The translations under genes and the position numbers were made by a program. Positions 53,169-63,494 of a stretch of DNA of 64,000 nucleotides are shown piece by piece. This DNA is from an uncultured Bacteroidales bacterium (lineage in GTDB: Bacteria; Bacteroidota; Bacteroidia; Bacteroidales; UBA932). Below the pieces are notes generated by a model. It did not search any database and was not told the origin of the DNA. It saw nothing but the letters and a program-made list of their open reading frames with translations. Positions within the stretch are counted from its first letter, which is position 1; each line of letters starts with the position of its first letter. The stretch spans positions 1-64,000 of the forward strand of contig UQYV01000014.1 of assembly GCA_900545245.1 (NCBI GenBank). The letters run 5' to 3'.

Positions 53169-54599
53169 ATGACTGAAGTTTTTATAAAAACCATTCTCTT
53201 CTCGGGACTTCTGTGCAATCTTGCCTGCTCTGCGGGTGGGGCTATGAACCCTGATCCTTTCGGAGATCTTCCGGAGGCCTCCGTGGAAAACTACAGCTAT
53301 TCCAACAAAATTCGTCCGTCGCTGTATTATTCTGTTGAAGTCGGTGGTGGGACGGCTACTGTGATACCGACCAAGGAACATCATATATGTGCCTTTGGCT
53401 GTGATGGTCCGGTCGCCGTAAAGGTGACTTATAATGCCGATTTCATCAACGAGGCTGAAATCCTTCCGAAATCGAAGGCTTGGCGCAATGTCGTTTCGCG
53501 GGAGTCGGTCACTGTTGTGATGTCACCGGGCGACAGAGCCGTTTTAGAGATAAACGGTTCGGAAGAACGCGATCTTTTCCTTTTCGCCAATCCGATTGAG
53601 AAAGACAAACCTTCGAAGGACGACCCCAATGTCCTATATTATGAAGCAGGCAGCGTGACCGACCTTACGACCTTGAGTTTGACTTCCGGTCAGAAACTTT
53701 ATGTCGAAGGCGGTGCCGTCGTCAATACGGTGCTCAGAGCATTGGATGCGCCGGATATCAAACTGATGGGCTGCGGAATCATAGACGCCAGAGGCATAGA
53801 CGCCAGAGGCATACAGTTCCAAAGAACCGACAATCTTGTCATAGAGAACCTCATTCTTCTGAACGACATCAATTGGAGTACTTTCATATCTGAGTCCGAC
53901 AATGTTCGCATAAACAATTACAAGGTGGTGGCCGTTGAGAACCCCCAACATACATCCGGATGTGAAAATGATGCTCTGGACATTCTCGGATGTCAGAACG
54001 TGACGGTACGTGGCTGTTTCGGTTATGCGCACGACGACGTCTTCTGTATAAAGTCGCACAAGTGGAACTACAAGGGAGAAGTAAAGAACGTGCTCTTCGA
54101 AGACTGCATAGCGTGGAACTATCTGAGCGGCAACTCTCTCGTAGTGGGGGCTGAGACCAATGAGAACATTTCCGGTGTCACCTACCGCAATTGCTGCAGC
54201 ATCCACAGCGCAGGCAGAGGAATCAACAGCACGCTTTTCCGTGGCGGACTCAGCATACATCATTGCGCCGGCGGACACATTTCCGACATCCTATTCGAAA
54301 ACATCGTTCTGGAGGACTGCAAAGAATATGGTATCCATCTGGATATACGCAAATCTTATGTCAAGGACTTGGGGACAGGGGTCGTGTATTCTCCGGGAAC
54401 TTGCGATGGCGTAACGCTTAAAAACGTGAGCCTGCTGAAGAAAGCCCCTTGTGGGAACGTGCTTATGGGATATGATGATGAACACAAGATTCGCGGACTT
54501 GTTTTCGACAATGTGGAACAGGAAGGCGTAAAGTTCACGAAAGACAATATCAGGTCATTTTTTACTACTTGGTCCAATGTGGAATGTATGGTTCGCTGA
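53169..54599 (+). CDS. Parallel beta-helix glycosidase-like lipoprotein (GH28/GH49-like)
   Basis: A 476-residue lipoprotein (signal ending 'FSGLLCNLAC', Cys20). Residues about 40-140 form a beta-sandwich ending 'FLFANPIEKDKPSKDDPNVL'. Residues about 155-470 are right-handed beta-helix repeats ('LYVEGGAVV', 'IIDARGI', 'NVTVRGCFGYAHDDVFCIKS'). Asp271, Asp289 and Asp290 have the spacing of the three catalytic acids of GH28/GH49 enzymes (clan GH-N), so a glycosidase is likely but the bond is unknown. A 15-bp tandem duplication at 53781 repeats DARGI. It follows the GH3-GH89 gene and has a paralogue next to it. Confidence 0.8.
   Translation: MTEVFIKTILFSGLLCNLACSAGGAMNPDPFGDLPEASVENYSYSNKIRPSLYYSVEVGGGTATVIPTKEHHICAFGCDGPVAVKVTYNADFINEAEILPKSKAWRNVVSRESVTVVMSPGDRAVLEINGSEERDLFLFANPIEKDKPSKDDPNVLYYEAGSVTDLTTLSLTSGQKLYVEGGAVVNTVLRALDAPDIKLMGCGIIDARGIDARGIQFQRTDNLVIENLILLNDINWSTFISESDNVRINNYKVVAVENPQHTSGCENDALDILGCQNVTVRGCFGYAHDDVFCIKSHKWNYKGEVKNVLFEDCIAWNYLSGNSLVVGAETNENISGVTYRNCCSIHSAGRGINSTLFRGGLSIHHCAGGHISDILFENIVLEDCKEYGIHLDIRKSYVKDLGTGVVYSPGTCDGVTLKNVSLLKKAPCGNVLMGYDDEHKIRGLVFDNVEQEGVKFTKDNIRSFFTTWSNVECMVR
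53781..53810 (+). repeat. 15-bp tandem duplication in the beta-helix gene
   Basis: ATAGACGCCAGAGGC occurs twice in a row and is followed by ATA, giving IDARG-IDARG-I in the protein. It looks like a recent in-frame duplication. Confidence 0.85.
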
Positions 54600-54639
54600 T
54601 ATCGTTCTATTAACTTAATTAATTAAAAATCAATTTGAT

Positions 54640-56127
54640 ATGAAACCGTTATATCTTGGTCTTATAAGTTTGACTGTTACAATATTGGCAGCCTGCTCAT
54701 CCTGCTCGGGGAACGTTTCGGAAGTCCCTCCTTCCGATGAGTTTAAGTATACTGGCGATGTCGAATACTACAATTTTTCTCCGAGGCTCAAAGAGTCGCA
54801 GTTGTATGCGGTGAAGGTCGCCGGAGAATTCATAAAAGTATTTCCCACATATGAACCGCATCTTGCGTGGTTCGGCGTGGATGAAGGCACCGTCAAGGTC
54901 GAGGTGTCGCTGCAGAGCGGCAGAATAGAGAATGCCGTGGTCCGTCCTTTGGGGAAGAACTACAATTACAGAATTGAAAACGGACGCCTTGTTATAGACC
55001 TCCATAAATACGACAGGGTTTCAGTGGAAGTGAACGGCGATTTGGAGCAGCCACTCTTTATCTTTGCAAACCCGATAGACAAGGAAAAGCCTTCCAAAGA
55101 AGATCCGTCCGTCAAGTATTTTGAGGCGGGCAAAATTTACGAAGCTGGACATATGGTCCTTGACAAGAGCTGCAAGGAAATTTACCTTGAGCCTGGGTGT
55201 TATGTAAAAGGAAATATTCTCGGAGTGGATTTGGATGGCGTGAAGATTCACGGTGGCGGTTTTATCGATGCCACGGGCTATCCCGGAAGATACGGCGAGT
55301 TTTATCAGCCTTTCGGAATAGCGTTCTGCCGATGCCGGAATTCGCAGTTCAGCGATTTTACTAACCTCTTTGCTTCCGGCGGCTGGTCTTCTCTATATAC
55401 CAATTGTCACAACTCGGACATCACAAATGTCAAGACCATAGGTCTGAATTCCGCCGAGGGAGTCAAGACCAACAACGACTCTATGGATATAATCGGCGGA
55501 ATCAATCTGCACGTGTCCAAATGCTTTATGCGCGGACACGATGATGTCTATTGCCTCAAGTCTCAGAAATTCAAGCTGAAGGGCGATGATGTGGACGGGA
55601 TTTATTACGAGGACTGCATAGGTTGGAACATCGATGCGGGAAATACTTTCGAAATCGGCTACGAGACCCAGCTTGACATCAAGAATGTCCATTACAAGGA
55701 TATCTACGCGATTCATTCCGGTACGGGTACCAATGGTCAAGAGATGAGAAGAGCCGCTTTGAGCATTCATAACGGTGCAGCAGGGACAATTTCAAACGTC
55801 AGTTATGAGAATGCCTACATTGAGGATGCTCTGGAGTTTGCCATATACATAGCCTGTCTCAAGCATTCATATAATATCGGCTTCGACGATGAAGGCAATG
55901 CATTATCATATTCACCGGGAAAAATTCGTGATGTGAGTTATACCAATATAAATGTTCTGAATGTGCGGCCCGGTAGGGGAGCTTGTGTCATTCAGGGATA
56001 TGACAACGAACATCAGGTCTCGAAAGTTTCATTCAACGGATTCAATTACCTCGGAAGGCAAATCACATCTCTTGACGACGGGATATGGAAAATAAAAAAG
56101 AACTATTCGGACATAGAATTCAATTAG
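54640..56127 (+). CDS. Parallel beta-helix glycosidase-like lipoprotein, tandem paralogue
   Basis: A 495-residue lipoprotein ('LTVTILAAC', Cys19) with the same layout as its upstream neighbour: an N-terminal beta-sandwich, 'FIFANPIDKEKPSKEDPSVK', then a beta-helix. The likely catalytic acids are Asp283 ('NNDSMDIIGG') and Asp301-Asp302 ('FMRGHDDVYCLKS'), spaced 18 residues apart as in the neighbour. The C-terminal turn 'GYETQLDIKNVHYKDIYAIH' is also shared. The pair arose by duplication and may have split in specificity. It lies 40 bp after the first paralogue and before susC. Confidence 0.8.
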   Translation: MKPLYLGLISLTVTILAACSSCSGNVSEVPPSDEFKYTGDVEYYNFSPRLKESQLYAVKVAGEFIKVFPTYEPHLAWFGVDEGTVKVEVSLQSGRIENAVVRPLGKNYNYRIENGRLVIDLHKYDRVSVEVNGDLEQPLFIFANPIDKEKPSKEDPSVKYFEAGKIYEAGHMVLDKSCKEIYLEPGCYVKGNILGVDLDGVKIHGGGFIDATGYPGRYGEFYQPFGIAFCRCRNSQFSDFTNLFASGGWSSLYTNCHNSDITNVKTIGLNSAEGVKTNNDSMDIIGGINLHVSKCFMRGHDDVYCLKSQKFKLKGDDVDGIYYEDCIGWNIDAGNTFEIGYETQLDIKNVHYKDIYAIHSGTGTNGQEMRRAALSIHNGAAGTISNVSYENAYIEDALEFAIYIACLKHSYNIGFDDEGNALSYSPGKIRDVSYTNINVLNVRPGRGACVIQGYDNEHQVSKVSFNGFNYLGRQITSLDDGIWKIKKNYSDIEFN

Positions 56128-56184
56128 GAGGTTTCTGTGTACGGGAGAGATTTGATAGAATTATTCGTTTTTAAAGTTTTCAAT

Positions 56185-59100
56185 ATGAGGGTTTTATATA
56201 AAATAATGCTTATTTCCGCGATTCTGTCGTTTTCACTGACGGCCGTTGCACAGGATGTCATAACGGGAAAAGTGACGGATAGCGGCAATGAACCGCTTGT
56301 CGGAGCCGGCGTAACCTATCTGGGGACTGAAGTCGGTGTGATTACCGACATTGATGGCTTTTACAGCATAAAGAAAATTGCAGGGGGAACTCTGCAGTTT
56401 TCCTCCATCGGAATGAAGACCGAAGAAGTGAAAGTAGACAAGCAGAAAATCATTGATGTTAAGCTTGATAGAGATGAACTTGTGCTTGAAGATGCGGTGG
56501 TCATAGGATACGGTTCCCTTTCACGCCGCGATTTGACCGGTTCCGTAAGTTCAGTCAAGGCTGACGAACTGAGCAAGACAGGCAGCCGCAATCTTGTTGG
56601 GGCGCTTCAGGGACAGGTCGCAGGTCTCAGCATTACGGCTCAATCAGGTGAGCCGGGCTCGGGCTTCAACATCAAAATTAGGGGAAATAACTCCATAAAT
56701 GCCGGAACCACTCCTCTTTTCGTCATCGATGGTATGCAGATGGACATATCCTCCGGAGAAATCGCAACGACAAGTTCCACCGGAACAGGTACTTTTGACC
56801 CGATGTCCTTCATCAATCCGAACGACATCGAGTCCATAGAGGTTCTGAAAGACGCCACTGCGACTGCCATTTACGGGGCGAGAGGCGCAAACGGAGTCAT
56901 CATTATAACCACGAAAAGTGGGTCTAAAGGCACGGCGGATCGGACCATTGTCAATTTCAGCGCTTCCGCAGGTATTTCCAATGTACCGAAATATATTGAG
57001 ATGCTTGACGCCCAGGAATATGTAAACTACCGTTTCGCGAGAAAGGACTATGGCTATCTTGACTATGGTATCGACACCGACGGCGACGGAATCAGTGACA
57101 CTCCAAAGGACGCAAGCCAGTACGGCTACAGCGACTGGCAGAAGATAATGTATAGGACGGCTGTTACGCAGGACTATAATCTCTCCGTAAACGCCATAGC
57201 AAATAAAAAGACTCAGATGTTGTTCAGTTTCGGATACCTCAATCAGGACGGGCTCATCGTGAACAACGACTTCCAACGCTACACTGGGCGTATCAAGCTT
57301 GACCACAAAATCGGAGATAAAGTCAAAGTCGGTGCTTCTGTCAATTACGGACGCACAATTTCGACCGGCGCAGTTTCTTCCGGTGGTGGTGAACTCGGTA
57401 ACAGCGGTCTCATACAGCTTATCTATCTTCGCCGTCCAATCAATTTCTACACTGACAGCGATACGGACAATATGGGCTCATACTCTCTGTTTGACTGCGT
57501 CACCAACGAAACTTATCGCCGGACAGTTTACTCTCGAGTTTCCGGCAACGCCTATGTTGATTGGGAAATCATCAAAGGACTCACTTTCAGGGCTCAGGCG
57601 TCAGGCAATACTTCCAACTCCAAAGGAATGGAATTCTACACCGCCAACAGTATGTGGGGTTTCTCCAAAAACGGATACGGAAGAATCAAGACAGTCGAGA
57701 CCTACGGATGGAATACATCGGCGACTCTTACCTATAAGCAGAGTTGGAACGATGCCCATAATCTCAATGCTATGCTCGGTGTGGAAATGAGTGCGTACAA
57801 AAGTGAGAACCTTATGATTGGTGCCTATGACTTCGCGGATGCTTCAACCGGTGTGTTTGACATCAGCAAGGGTGGTATTCAGGAAGCTCCACAGGAAAAC
57901 ATAGGAATGAGCACAATGATGTCTATGTTCGGCAGGGTTGAGTACAACTATAGGCAACGCTATTACGCCTCTTTCAATATGCGTGCGGACGGTTCTTCCA
58001 AGTTTATGCCGGGCAGCCGCGTGGGATATTTTCCTTCTATAGCGCTTGCTTGGAGACTCTCGGAAGAGGAGTTTATGAAAAACGTTGGCTGGTTGGATCA
58101 GTTCAAGCTCAGGGCAAGTGTCGGAGCATCCGGAAACGACAGAATCGCCAACTATGCCACCATGGCGCTTATGACCACAAACTATTATGCCGTCAACGGT
58201 ACAGAAGTTATGGGTATGGCTCCCTCAAGTTCGGCGAACACAAAACTGAAGTGGGAGACTACCTGGCAGTATGATGTCGGTCTGGATGTAAGCCTCTTCA
58301 ACAACAGGATAGATTTCATTGCCGATGTCTATTACAAGGATACGAGGGATATGCTTTACCGTGCGACATTGCCTGCACAGACGGGTTTTGTGGAGCAGTG
58401 GCAGAATCTCGGTCGTGTCGAGAACAAGGGCTTCGAGTTCAGTCTCAACACCCACAATATCAACAAACGCAATTTCTCTTGGTCCACGAACATTACATTC
58501 GACTTGTCGCGTAACAAGGTGAAGGACATCGGGGGAATTGAATACACCAGCGTGAACATTGCTCACGGTCAGCTTGCGAACGACATTTCCAGAATTATGG
58601 TCGGGCAACCTATAGGCATAGGATACGGCTTCGTTGCTGATGGCAACTATCAGCTCAGCGAGTTCTGGGCTGTGGACAAGAACGGGCGCAGTTTTTCTGC
58701 GGAAACCATAGTGACAGACGGTAACTATGATAATTACAAATATGTTCTCAAAGACGGCGTTACAAGCATCAATTCCGTGACTGTACAGCCCGGTGACCGC
58801 AAATACAAGGATTTTGACGGCGACAACGAAATCACTGCGAACGACAAGAGGGTGATAAGCGACTCGAACCCAGACTTCACTATGGGGTTCGGAAATACTT
58901 TCAACATATTCGGAGTAGAACTCTCCTTCTTTTTCGAAGGCGTTTTCGGAAGGGATATAATGAATGAGTTCAAACTGCGTTCAGAATCGGGACAGAGCGG
59001 TGGAACGCAGTTCAACAACCTGAAAAAGGAAGCGTGGTACGGCAGGTGGACGGTGGAAAATCCGTCCAATACCTATTCCAGGCTTCTGAATCAGACAAAC

Positions 59101-59370
59101 AGCTGGGTGTCTTCCTACTATGTCGAGGACGGCTCTTTCGTCAGACTCAAAAACCTCTCTTTAGGCTATACTTTCGACAATCCGAAACTGCGTAAGGCTA
59201 AGATTTCAGCAATAAAATTGAGTTTCAACGCAGACAATCTGTTCTTAATCACCAAGTATAGCGGAATGGATCCTGATGTCAGCTCTTCTAATCCGCTGTT
59301 CACCGGTTTTGACAGACTCTCCTATCCTAAGGCAAGGACATTCACTTTCGGAATAGCTTTGACATTCTGA
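56185..59370 (+). CDS. SusC-like TonB-dependent glycan transporter
   Basis: A 1061-residue outer-membrane receptor. Signal peptide 'LISAILSFSLTAVAQ' is followed by the carboxypeptidase-D-regulatory-like domain ('VITGKVTDSGNEPLVGAGVT'), the plug ('LVGALQGQVAGLSITAQSGE', 'IESIEVLKDATATAIYGARG' and 'ANGVIIITTKSG') and the 22-stranded barrel, ending 'RTFTFGIALTF'. It imports oligosaccharides with its SusD partner, powered by TonB. An in-frame GTG at 56137 is rejected because the signal begins at 56185. susD follows 41 bp downstream. Confidence 0.97.
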   Translation: MRVLYKIMLISAILSFSLTAVAQDVITGKVTDSGNEPLVGAGVTYLGTEVGVITDIDGFYSIKKIAGGTLQFSSIGMKTEEVKVDKQKIIDVKLDRDELVLEDAVVIGYGSLSRRDLTGSVSSVKADELSKTGSRNLVGALQGQVAGLSITAQSGEPGSGFNIKIRGNNSINAGTTPLFVIDGMQMDISSGEIATTSSTGTGTFDPMSFINPNDIESIEVLKDATATAIYGARGANGVIIITTKSGSKGTADRTIVNFSASAGISNVPKYIEMLDAQEYVNYRFARKDYGYLDYGIDTDGDGISDTPKDASQYGYSDWQKIMYRTAVTQDYNLSVNAIANKKTQMLFSFGYLNQDGLIVNNDFQRYTGRIKLDHKIGDKVKVGASVNYGRTISTGAVSSGGGELGNSGLIQLIYLRRPINFYTDSDTDNMGSYSLFDCVTNETYRRTVYSRVSGNAYVDWEIIKGLTFRAQASGNTSNSKGMEFYTANSMWGFSKNGYGRIKTVETYGWNTSATLTYKQSWNDAHNLNAMLGVEMSAYKSENLMIGAYDFADASTGVFDISKGGIQEAPQENIGMSTMMSMFGRVEYNYRQRYYASFNMRADGSSKFMPGSRVGYFPSIALAWRLSEEEFMKNVGWLDQFKLRASVGASGNDRIANYATMALMTTNYYAVNGTEVMGMAPSSSANTKLKWETTWQYDVGLDVSLFNNRIDFIADVYYKDTRDMLYRATLPAQTGFVEQWQNLGRVENKGFEFSLNTHNINKRNFSWSTNITFDLSRNKVKDIGGIEYTSVNIAHGQLANDISRIMVGQPIGIGYGFVADGNYQLSEFWAVDKNGRSFSAETIVTDGNYDNYKYVLKDGVTSINSVTVQPGDRKYKDFDGDNEITANDKRVISDSNPDFTMGFGNTFNIFGVELSFFFEGVFGRDIMNEFKLRSESGQSGGTQFNNLKKEAWYGRWTVENPSNTYSRLLNQTNSWVSSYYVEDGSFVRLKNLSLGYTFDNPKLRKAKISAIKLSFNADNLFLITKYSGMDPDVSSSNPLFTGFDRLSYPKARTFTFGIALTF

Positions 59371-59411
59371 TTTGACTTGCGAAACTTGAGTTGAATAAAA
59401 CTGATTTAAAA

Positions 59412-61250
59412 ATGAAAAGTATAATCAAATATATGCCGGCTGTCGTGCTGGTCGTGTTTGCGGCAGTATCCTGCGAATACGCGAAATTTCTGGATCAATA
59501 TCCTTATTCGCAGACTTCACCGGAGAATTTCTACACTTCGGCAAAGTCTATGAATATGGCACTCACTTCCTGCTATGAGGTGATAAACGGTCATAAGATA
59601 CCCGGTGCATCGTATGTGCAGAGGGGAAGCTACGGCCAGGGTTTGCTTTATATAATGAATTGTCCCTCAGATGATATGGTCGCAGCGACCTCTTCCTCCG
59701 ATGAGGGACTTGAGATGACCTGGGGCAACTATAACGAAAGTACGCGCTGCGTGCGCGACGCTTGGAAAGTGATGTACACAGGAATCAACAGATGCAACAC
59801 TATCCTGCACTATATCCATCAAATTGATATGCCGGAAGAAACACGCACTCAGTATGTCGCCGAGGCACGTTTCCTCAGGGCATTTTTTTACTATCATCTC
59901 GCTTGGAATTTCGGTGGCGTGCCGATTGTCGATGATTTCGAGTCCGTAGGTCAGGAAGCGCGTGCCTCACTCAAGGATGTCTATAATTTCATTTTGGACG
60001 ATTTGGACTATGCCTATGCGAATTTGAACGAAACCGGTATTCTTCAGACTTCTTCTGCCAACAAGTACACAGCTGCTGCCTATATAGCACGTATCTGTAA
60101 TTATCTTGCGTCCTGCAAGGCGAACTCTGTCGGTGTCGAACTTCTGGACAGGCAGCCGCTCAACGACTTCTCTTTCGTGGACGAGGCTGCTATGTGGAAA
60201 AAGTCGAAGGAGGCTTGTGCCGATATTGTAGAGCACTCGCCTTACAAACTCATTGCCGATTACACCAATCTTTTCCGCGAGACTACGAAAGCCCAACAGT
60301 ACCAAGAGTGTCTTCTGCTTGCGGAGCAGCCGCTTTCCGGTTCCGAGGGCTATTGGCCAAATAGCTTCTATCTACCATCTCCTACAAACAATTCAGGCTC
60401 TCCTACGGTCTATGGCGGTCGTTTCGTGCCGACTCCGCGTGCCTTCTATATGTACAGTCCGAAAGACCCGAGACGAGACTACAACTTTACCGGACGCTTA
60501 TCTGACGGAAAGACGGAAGTCAAGGTGGATGGTTATACCTACTACAATCCGAATCCTCCGAAGAGTATGGTGATTATTGCAGGCAAAGACGGTGCAGAAG
60601 ACAAGACAATCGTTCATCCTCTCTATGACAGCGAAACACAATCCTATCTTCCCATTTCGGGCATGCAGATGTGTGCCGGCAAGTTTAGGCTCTGCAATAC
60701 CGACGAGTTGCAGCATAGTTACCAACAACACGCCCTGTCCATACCTCTTATGCGCCTTGCTGACGTCTATCTTATGTATGCCGAAGCTCTCTATTATGCC
60801 GACGGAGATGAAACAAATGCGAGAGTTTGGATGAACAAGGTGCTTCAGCGTGCTTGCGGAGATGACGCTCTGCTCTTCGAGCAACTGAAGACATACTACC
60901 ATAGGGACGAATTTATTGAGGAACTGCTTGAAAGCCGTGAGCGGGAACTTGTATTTGAGTTTTCCCGCAAATGGGATCTTATCCGTTATAACCGTCTCTT
61001 CGACAGTATCGAAAGTCTTGATGAGGAGAAAGTCGCTGAGAAATGGGCGAATACGGAATTGGATCCTGATGATCCGGATTATATTGATCCGAAATATCTC
61101 AACTACCAGACGGGCGGCTATATGAAACTCGGTATTCCTACCATAAGACAGAATATGAGCAAAACGGATGCTGCCCACAAAATTTGGCTTCCGATATCGG
61201 AAGAACAGAGAGGTGTCAACAAAAACCTTGAACAGAATGCCGGGTGGTAA
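59412..61250 (+). CDS. SusD-like surface glycan-binding lipoprotein
   Basis: A 612-residue RagB/SusD protein with lipobox 'VFAAVSC' (Cys near residue 21). Diagnostic parts are 'LDQYPYSQTSPENFYTSAKS', 'YVAEARFLRAFFYYHLAWNF' with 'GGVPIVDDF' (TPR-like), 'PLMRLADVYLMYAEALYYAD' and the C-terminal 'ELLESRERELVFEFSRKWDL'. It closes over the SusC pore and captures sugar outside the cell. The ATG at 59412 begins the signal peptide; an in-frame ATG-like start at 59391 is less likely. Confidence 0.96.
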   Translation: MKSIIKYMPAVVLVVFAAVSCEYAKFLDQYPYSQTSPENFYTSAKSMNMALTSCYEVINGHKIPGASYVQRGSYGQGLLYIMNCPSDDMVAATSSSDEGLEMTWGNYNESTRCVRDAWKVMYTGINRCNTILHYIHQIDMPEETRTQYVAEARFLRAFFYYHLAWNFGGVPIVDDFESVGQEARASLKDVYNFILDDLDYAYANLNETGILQTSSANKYTAAAYIARICNYLASCKANSVGVELLDRQPLNDFSFVDEAAMWKKSKEACADIVEHSPYKLIADYTNLFRETTKAQQYQECLLLAEQPLSGSEGYWPNSFYLPSPTNNSGSPTVYGGRFVPTPRAFYMYSPKDPRRDYNFTGRLSDGKTEVKVDGYTYYNPNPPKSMVIIAGKDGAEDKTIVHPLYDSETQSYLPISGMQMCAGKFRLCNTDELQHSYQQHALSIPLMRLADVYLMYAEALYYADGDETNARVWMNKVLQRACGDDALLFEQLKTYYHRDEFIEELLESRERELVFEFSRKWDLIRYNRLFDSIESLDEEKVAEKWANTELDPDDPDYIDPKYLNYQTGGYMKLGIPTIRQNMSKTDAAHKIWLPISEEQRGVNKNLEQNAGW

Positions 61251-61302
61251 TCAACCTTTCCGGATGGAATAAATATAACTTAAACATTTAATTAATAATG
61301 CA

Positions 61303-63471
61303 ATGAAAAATTATCTGATTTTACCTGCAGCTCTTCTTGTTTTGGTTGCCTGTAATAAGGAACCCGTTGAGAGCTACCCGATTCCGGAGGCCGGTACTGC
61401 CTATGTGCTTGAAGGTACGGTCAATACGGAAGGCTTCACTTGGAAGACCAATTCTGCGGTCGGATTGTATTCCGCACAATCAAACCTGCGTATTCTGAAC
61501 AAGGAGTGCAAAATTGTCGGTTGGGCTGACACCACTCCTAAAATTGATCCTGACACCGGTGAGAACCTGAACAACTACACCCCGTCGGAGTATGAGGGCA
61601 AGGCGGTCGCATTGTTCAACACTCCGGGGCTTGATCTCGTGCAGGGCGAGAATAAATTTATGGTCTATTCCCCTTATAATTCCGATCTCGCTTTTGCCGA
61701 CGGCACAATTATGGGACTTAGCGTTGGCGATAACCAGCTTCAGTCATCTCCGAATGTGGCTTCCGATTGTTTCTCAGTCGGATATGTGACCGGTATTCCT
61801 GGCGTGGATGCAACTTTCAAATTCGAACTGAATCCTGTCACCGCATTGGCACAGGTGAAGATTACTTCCGCGGAACTTGCAAGTTACGCTCCTTCAAAGG
61901 TTACTATATTTGACGAGTCCGAGACCCCGATTGCCGGAGATTTTGACATCAATGTGAACACTATGACAATCTCCCCAATCAGCGGAAGTGAGTTGAGCCG
62001 GGTCTCTGTTGAGGTCGTAAGCCCTGTGGCGTTGTCATCGGTAAAAGAGCAGAACATCTATCTCAACATCCTTGCGGCAGATTATTCGAATAAGGAGGTT
62101 TGGGTGGTTGTGGAACTTGTGGACGAGACCAATGGCAAGAAAGTCACAATCCCTACCAAGCAGACAGGACTGAAGTTCGAGGCAGGAAAAACCACCACCA
62201 TTGACCTCTCAGACCTTAAAGTCAGTGACAATGCCGCCGGCTCTTGGTATTGTGCGGAGGACAGCCGTTATCTTGCCGGCGAGGGTGTGGCTTACGGTGA
62301 TGCCAACACATATTTCATCCAGTACAAGGGCGCCACATACAAGGGTGCAACGCTCGCTCCGAATGCCGACATACCTGAAACTGTGGTGATTGACTATCGC
62401 GCACGCGGTAATTTCGCGAAGGCTATCTTGGCAAAGCCGGAGAATGTGACTTTCGAGTGGGCAAAACTCAAGAACGGCAATCTTTACACATCGCGTGTTG
62501 CCAATTATGAGGCATCCGGAGTTGTAATCAACGACAAGTTCACCATTACCCCGAATACATCAGAATTCAAGGTGACCATCACCAACACCGGAGCCTTTGC
62601 CGGTGCTCCGATTCTCCTTATGAAGGATGATTCCGGCAAGGTTCTCTGGGCTTGGACATTCTGGAATATTGCTGCCGATGGCACCCGACTTGACCCTGTC
62701 ACCGTGGGCAAATACAAATTCGCTCCTATGGATATCGGCCAGCCTACGACAAAGATGGAGACTTGGACTGCAAACAAGAGCAAGGCGGGGAATCCAGATC
62801 CTATTTACAGGATGCTTCATTACTATCAATGGGGACGTCCTATGCCTATGTTTTGGACTACTTTCTGGAGTTTGGATATGATAGATGTAGAGGATAAAAA
62901 AGGAAATATACCGGCAATAAAAGGACCTGTTGCATTCAAAACCTCCCTTGAAAATCCTCACGCGCTCATCGCCTATCCGGGAGATATAACGGCTCTTCCT
63001 GACTGGTCAACTGAAAAATACAAAGACCTTTGGGGCGAAATCAATACTAAGAAAGAAGGACGCAAGTCCATCTACGACCCTTGTCCTAAGGGCTGGAGGG
63101 TGGCTTCGTACCCTGCTCTTGCAGCAGTGGCAGAGCAGGCTTCGTCTGCACAATTCAATGATGCCGCAGTCGGAGCTCCTCACGCAAAGATAGGAGAGCT
63201 CGTTCTTCTCGATCAAGGACGTCAGACGGCAAAGGATCCTACTGGACAAACCAAGTACAGACCGGAGAATATCGGTATGGGAGAAAAAGCCGACGCAAGT
63301 GCATCCAAGGAGGGTTTCATCTGGTCCAACATCGCCGGAGATTCTCAGGGGCAGGGACTTTTCAATACCACTAACAGCCACGGTACGGAAAAGAAAGTCA
63401 TTAGAATCGCATCATTTGACCGCAAGAATGCGGCGGCAGTGAGGTGTATTGTTGATGAGGCAGCAAGATAG
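61303..63471 (+). CDS. SusE/F-position lipoprotein: fimbrillin-like N-terminus with FSUCC-type C-terminus
   Basis: A 722-residue lipoprotein (signal 'MKNYLILPAALLVLVAC', Cys17). The N-terminal half (about 35-300) resembles the fimbrillin family: 'VGLYSAQSN', 'KFMVYSPYNSDLAF' and 'LNPVTALAQVKITS'. The C-terminal part has 'GRKSIYDPCPKGWRVASYPA' and ends 'AAVRCIVDEAAR', the pattern of Fibrobacter succinogenes major paralogous domain proteins. Position after susD suggests a surface glycan-binding protein. Ligand is unknown. A strong terminator at 63495 ends the transcript. Confidence 0.75.
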   Translation: MKNYLILPAALLVLVACNKEPVESYPIPEAGTAYVLEGTVNTEGFTWKTNSAVGLYSAQSNLRILNKECKIVGWADTTPKIDPDTGENLNNYTPSEYEGKAVALFNTPGLDLVQGENKFMVYSPYNSDLAFADGTIMGLSVGDNQLQSSPNVASDCFSVGYVTGIPGVDATFKFELNPVTALAQVKITSAELASYAPSKVTIFDESETPIAGDFDINVNTMTISPISGSELSRVSVEVVSPVALSSVKEQNIYLNILAADYSNKEVWVVVELVDETNGKKVTIPTKQTGLKFEAGKTTTIDLSDLKVSDNAAGSWYCAEDSRYLAGEGVAYGDANTYFIQYKGATYKGATLAPNADIPETVVIDYRARGNFAKAILAKPENVTFEWAKLKNGNLYTSRVANYEASGVVINDKFTITPNTSEFKVTITNTGAFAGAPILLMKDDSGKVLWAWTFWNIAADGTRLDPVTVGKYKFAPMDIGQPTTKMETWTANKSKAGNPDPIYRMLHYYQWGRPMPMFWTTFWSLDMIDVEDKKGNIPAIKGPVAFKTSLENPHALIAYPGDITALPDWSTEKYKDLWGEINTKKEGRKSIYDPCPKGWRVASYPALAAVAEQASSAQFNDAAVGAPHAKIGELVLLDQGRQTAKDPTGQTKYRPENIGMGEKADASASKEGFIWSNIAGDSQGQGLFNTTNSHGTEKKVIRIASFDRKNAAAVRCIVDEAAR

Positions 63472-63494
63472 TCTTAGGATAATTTGACATTATT

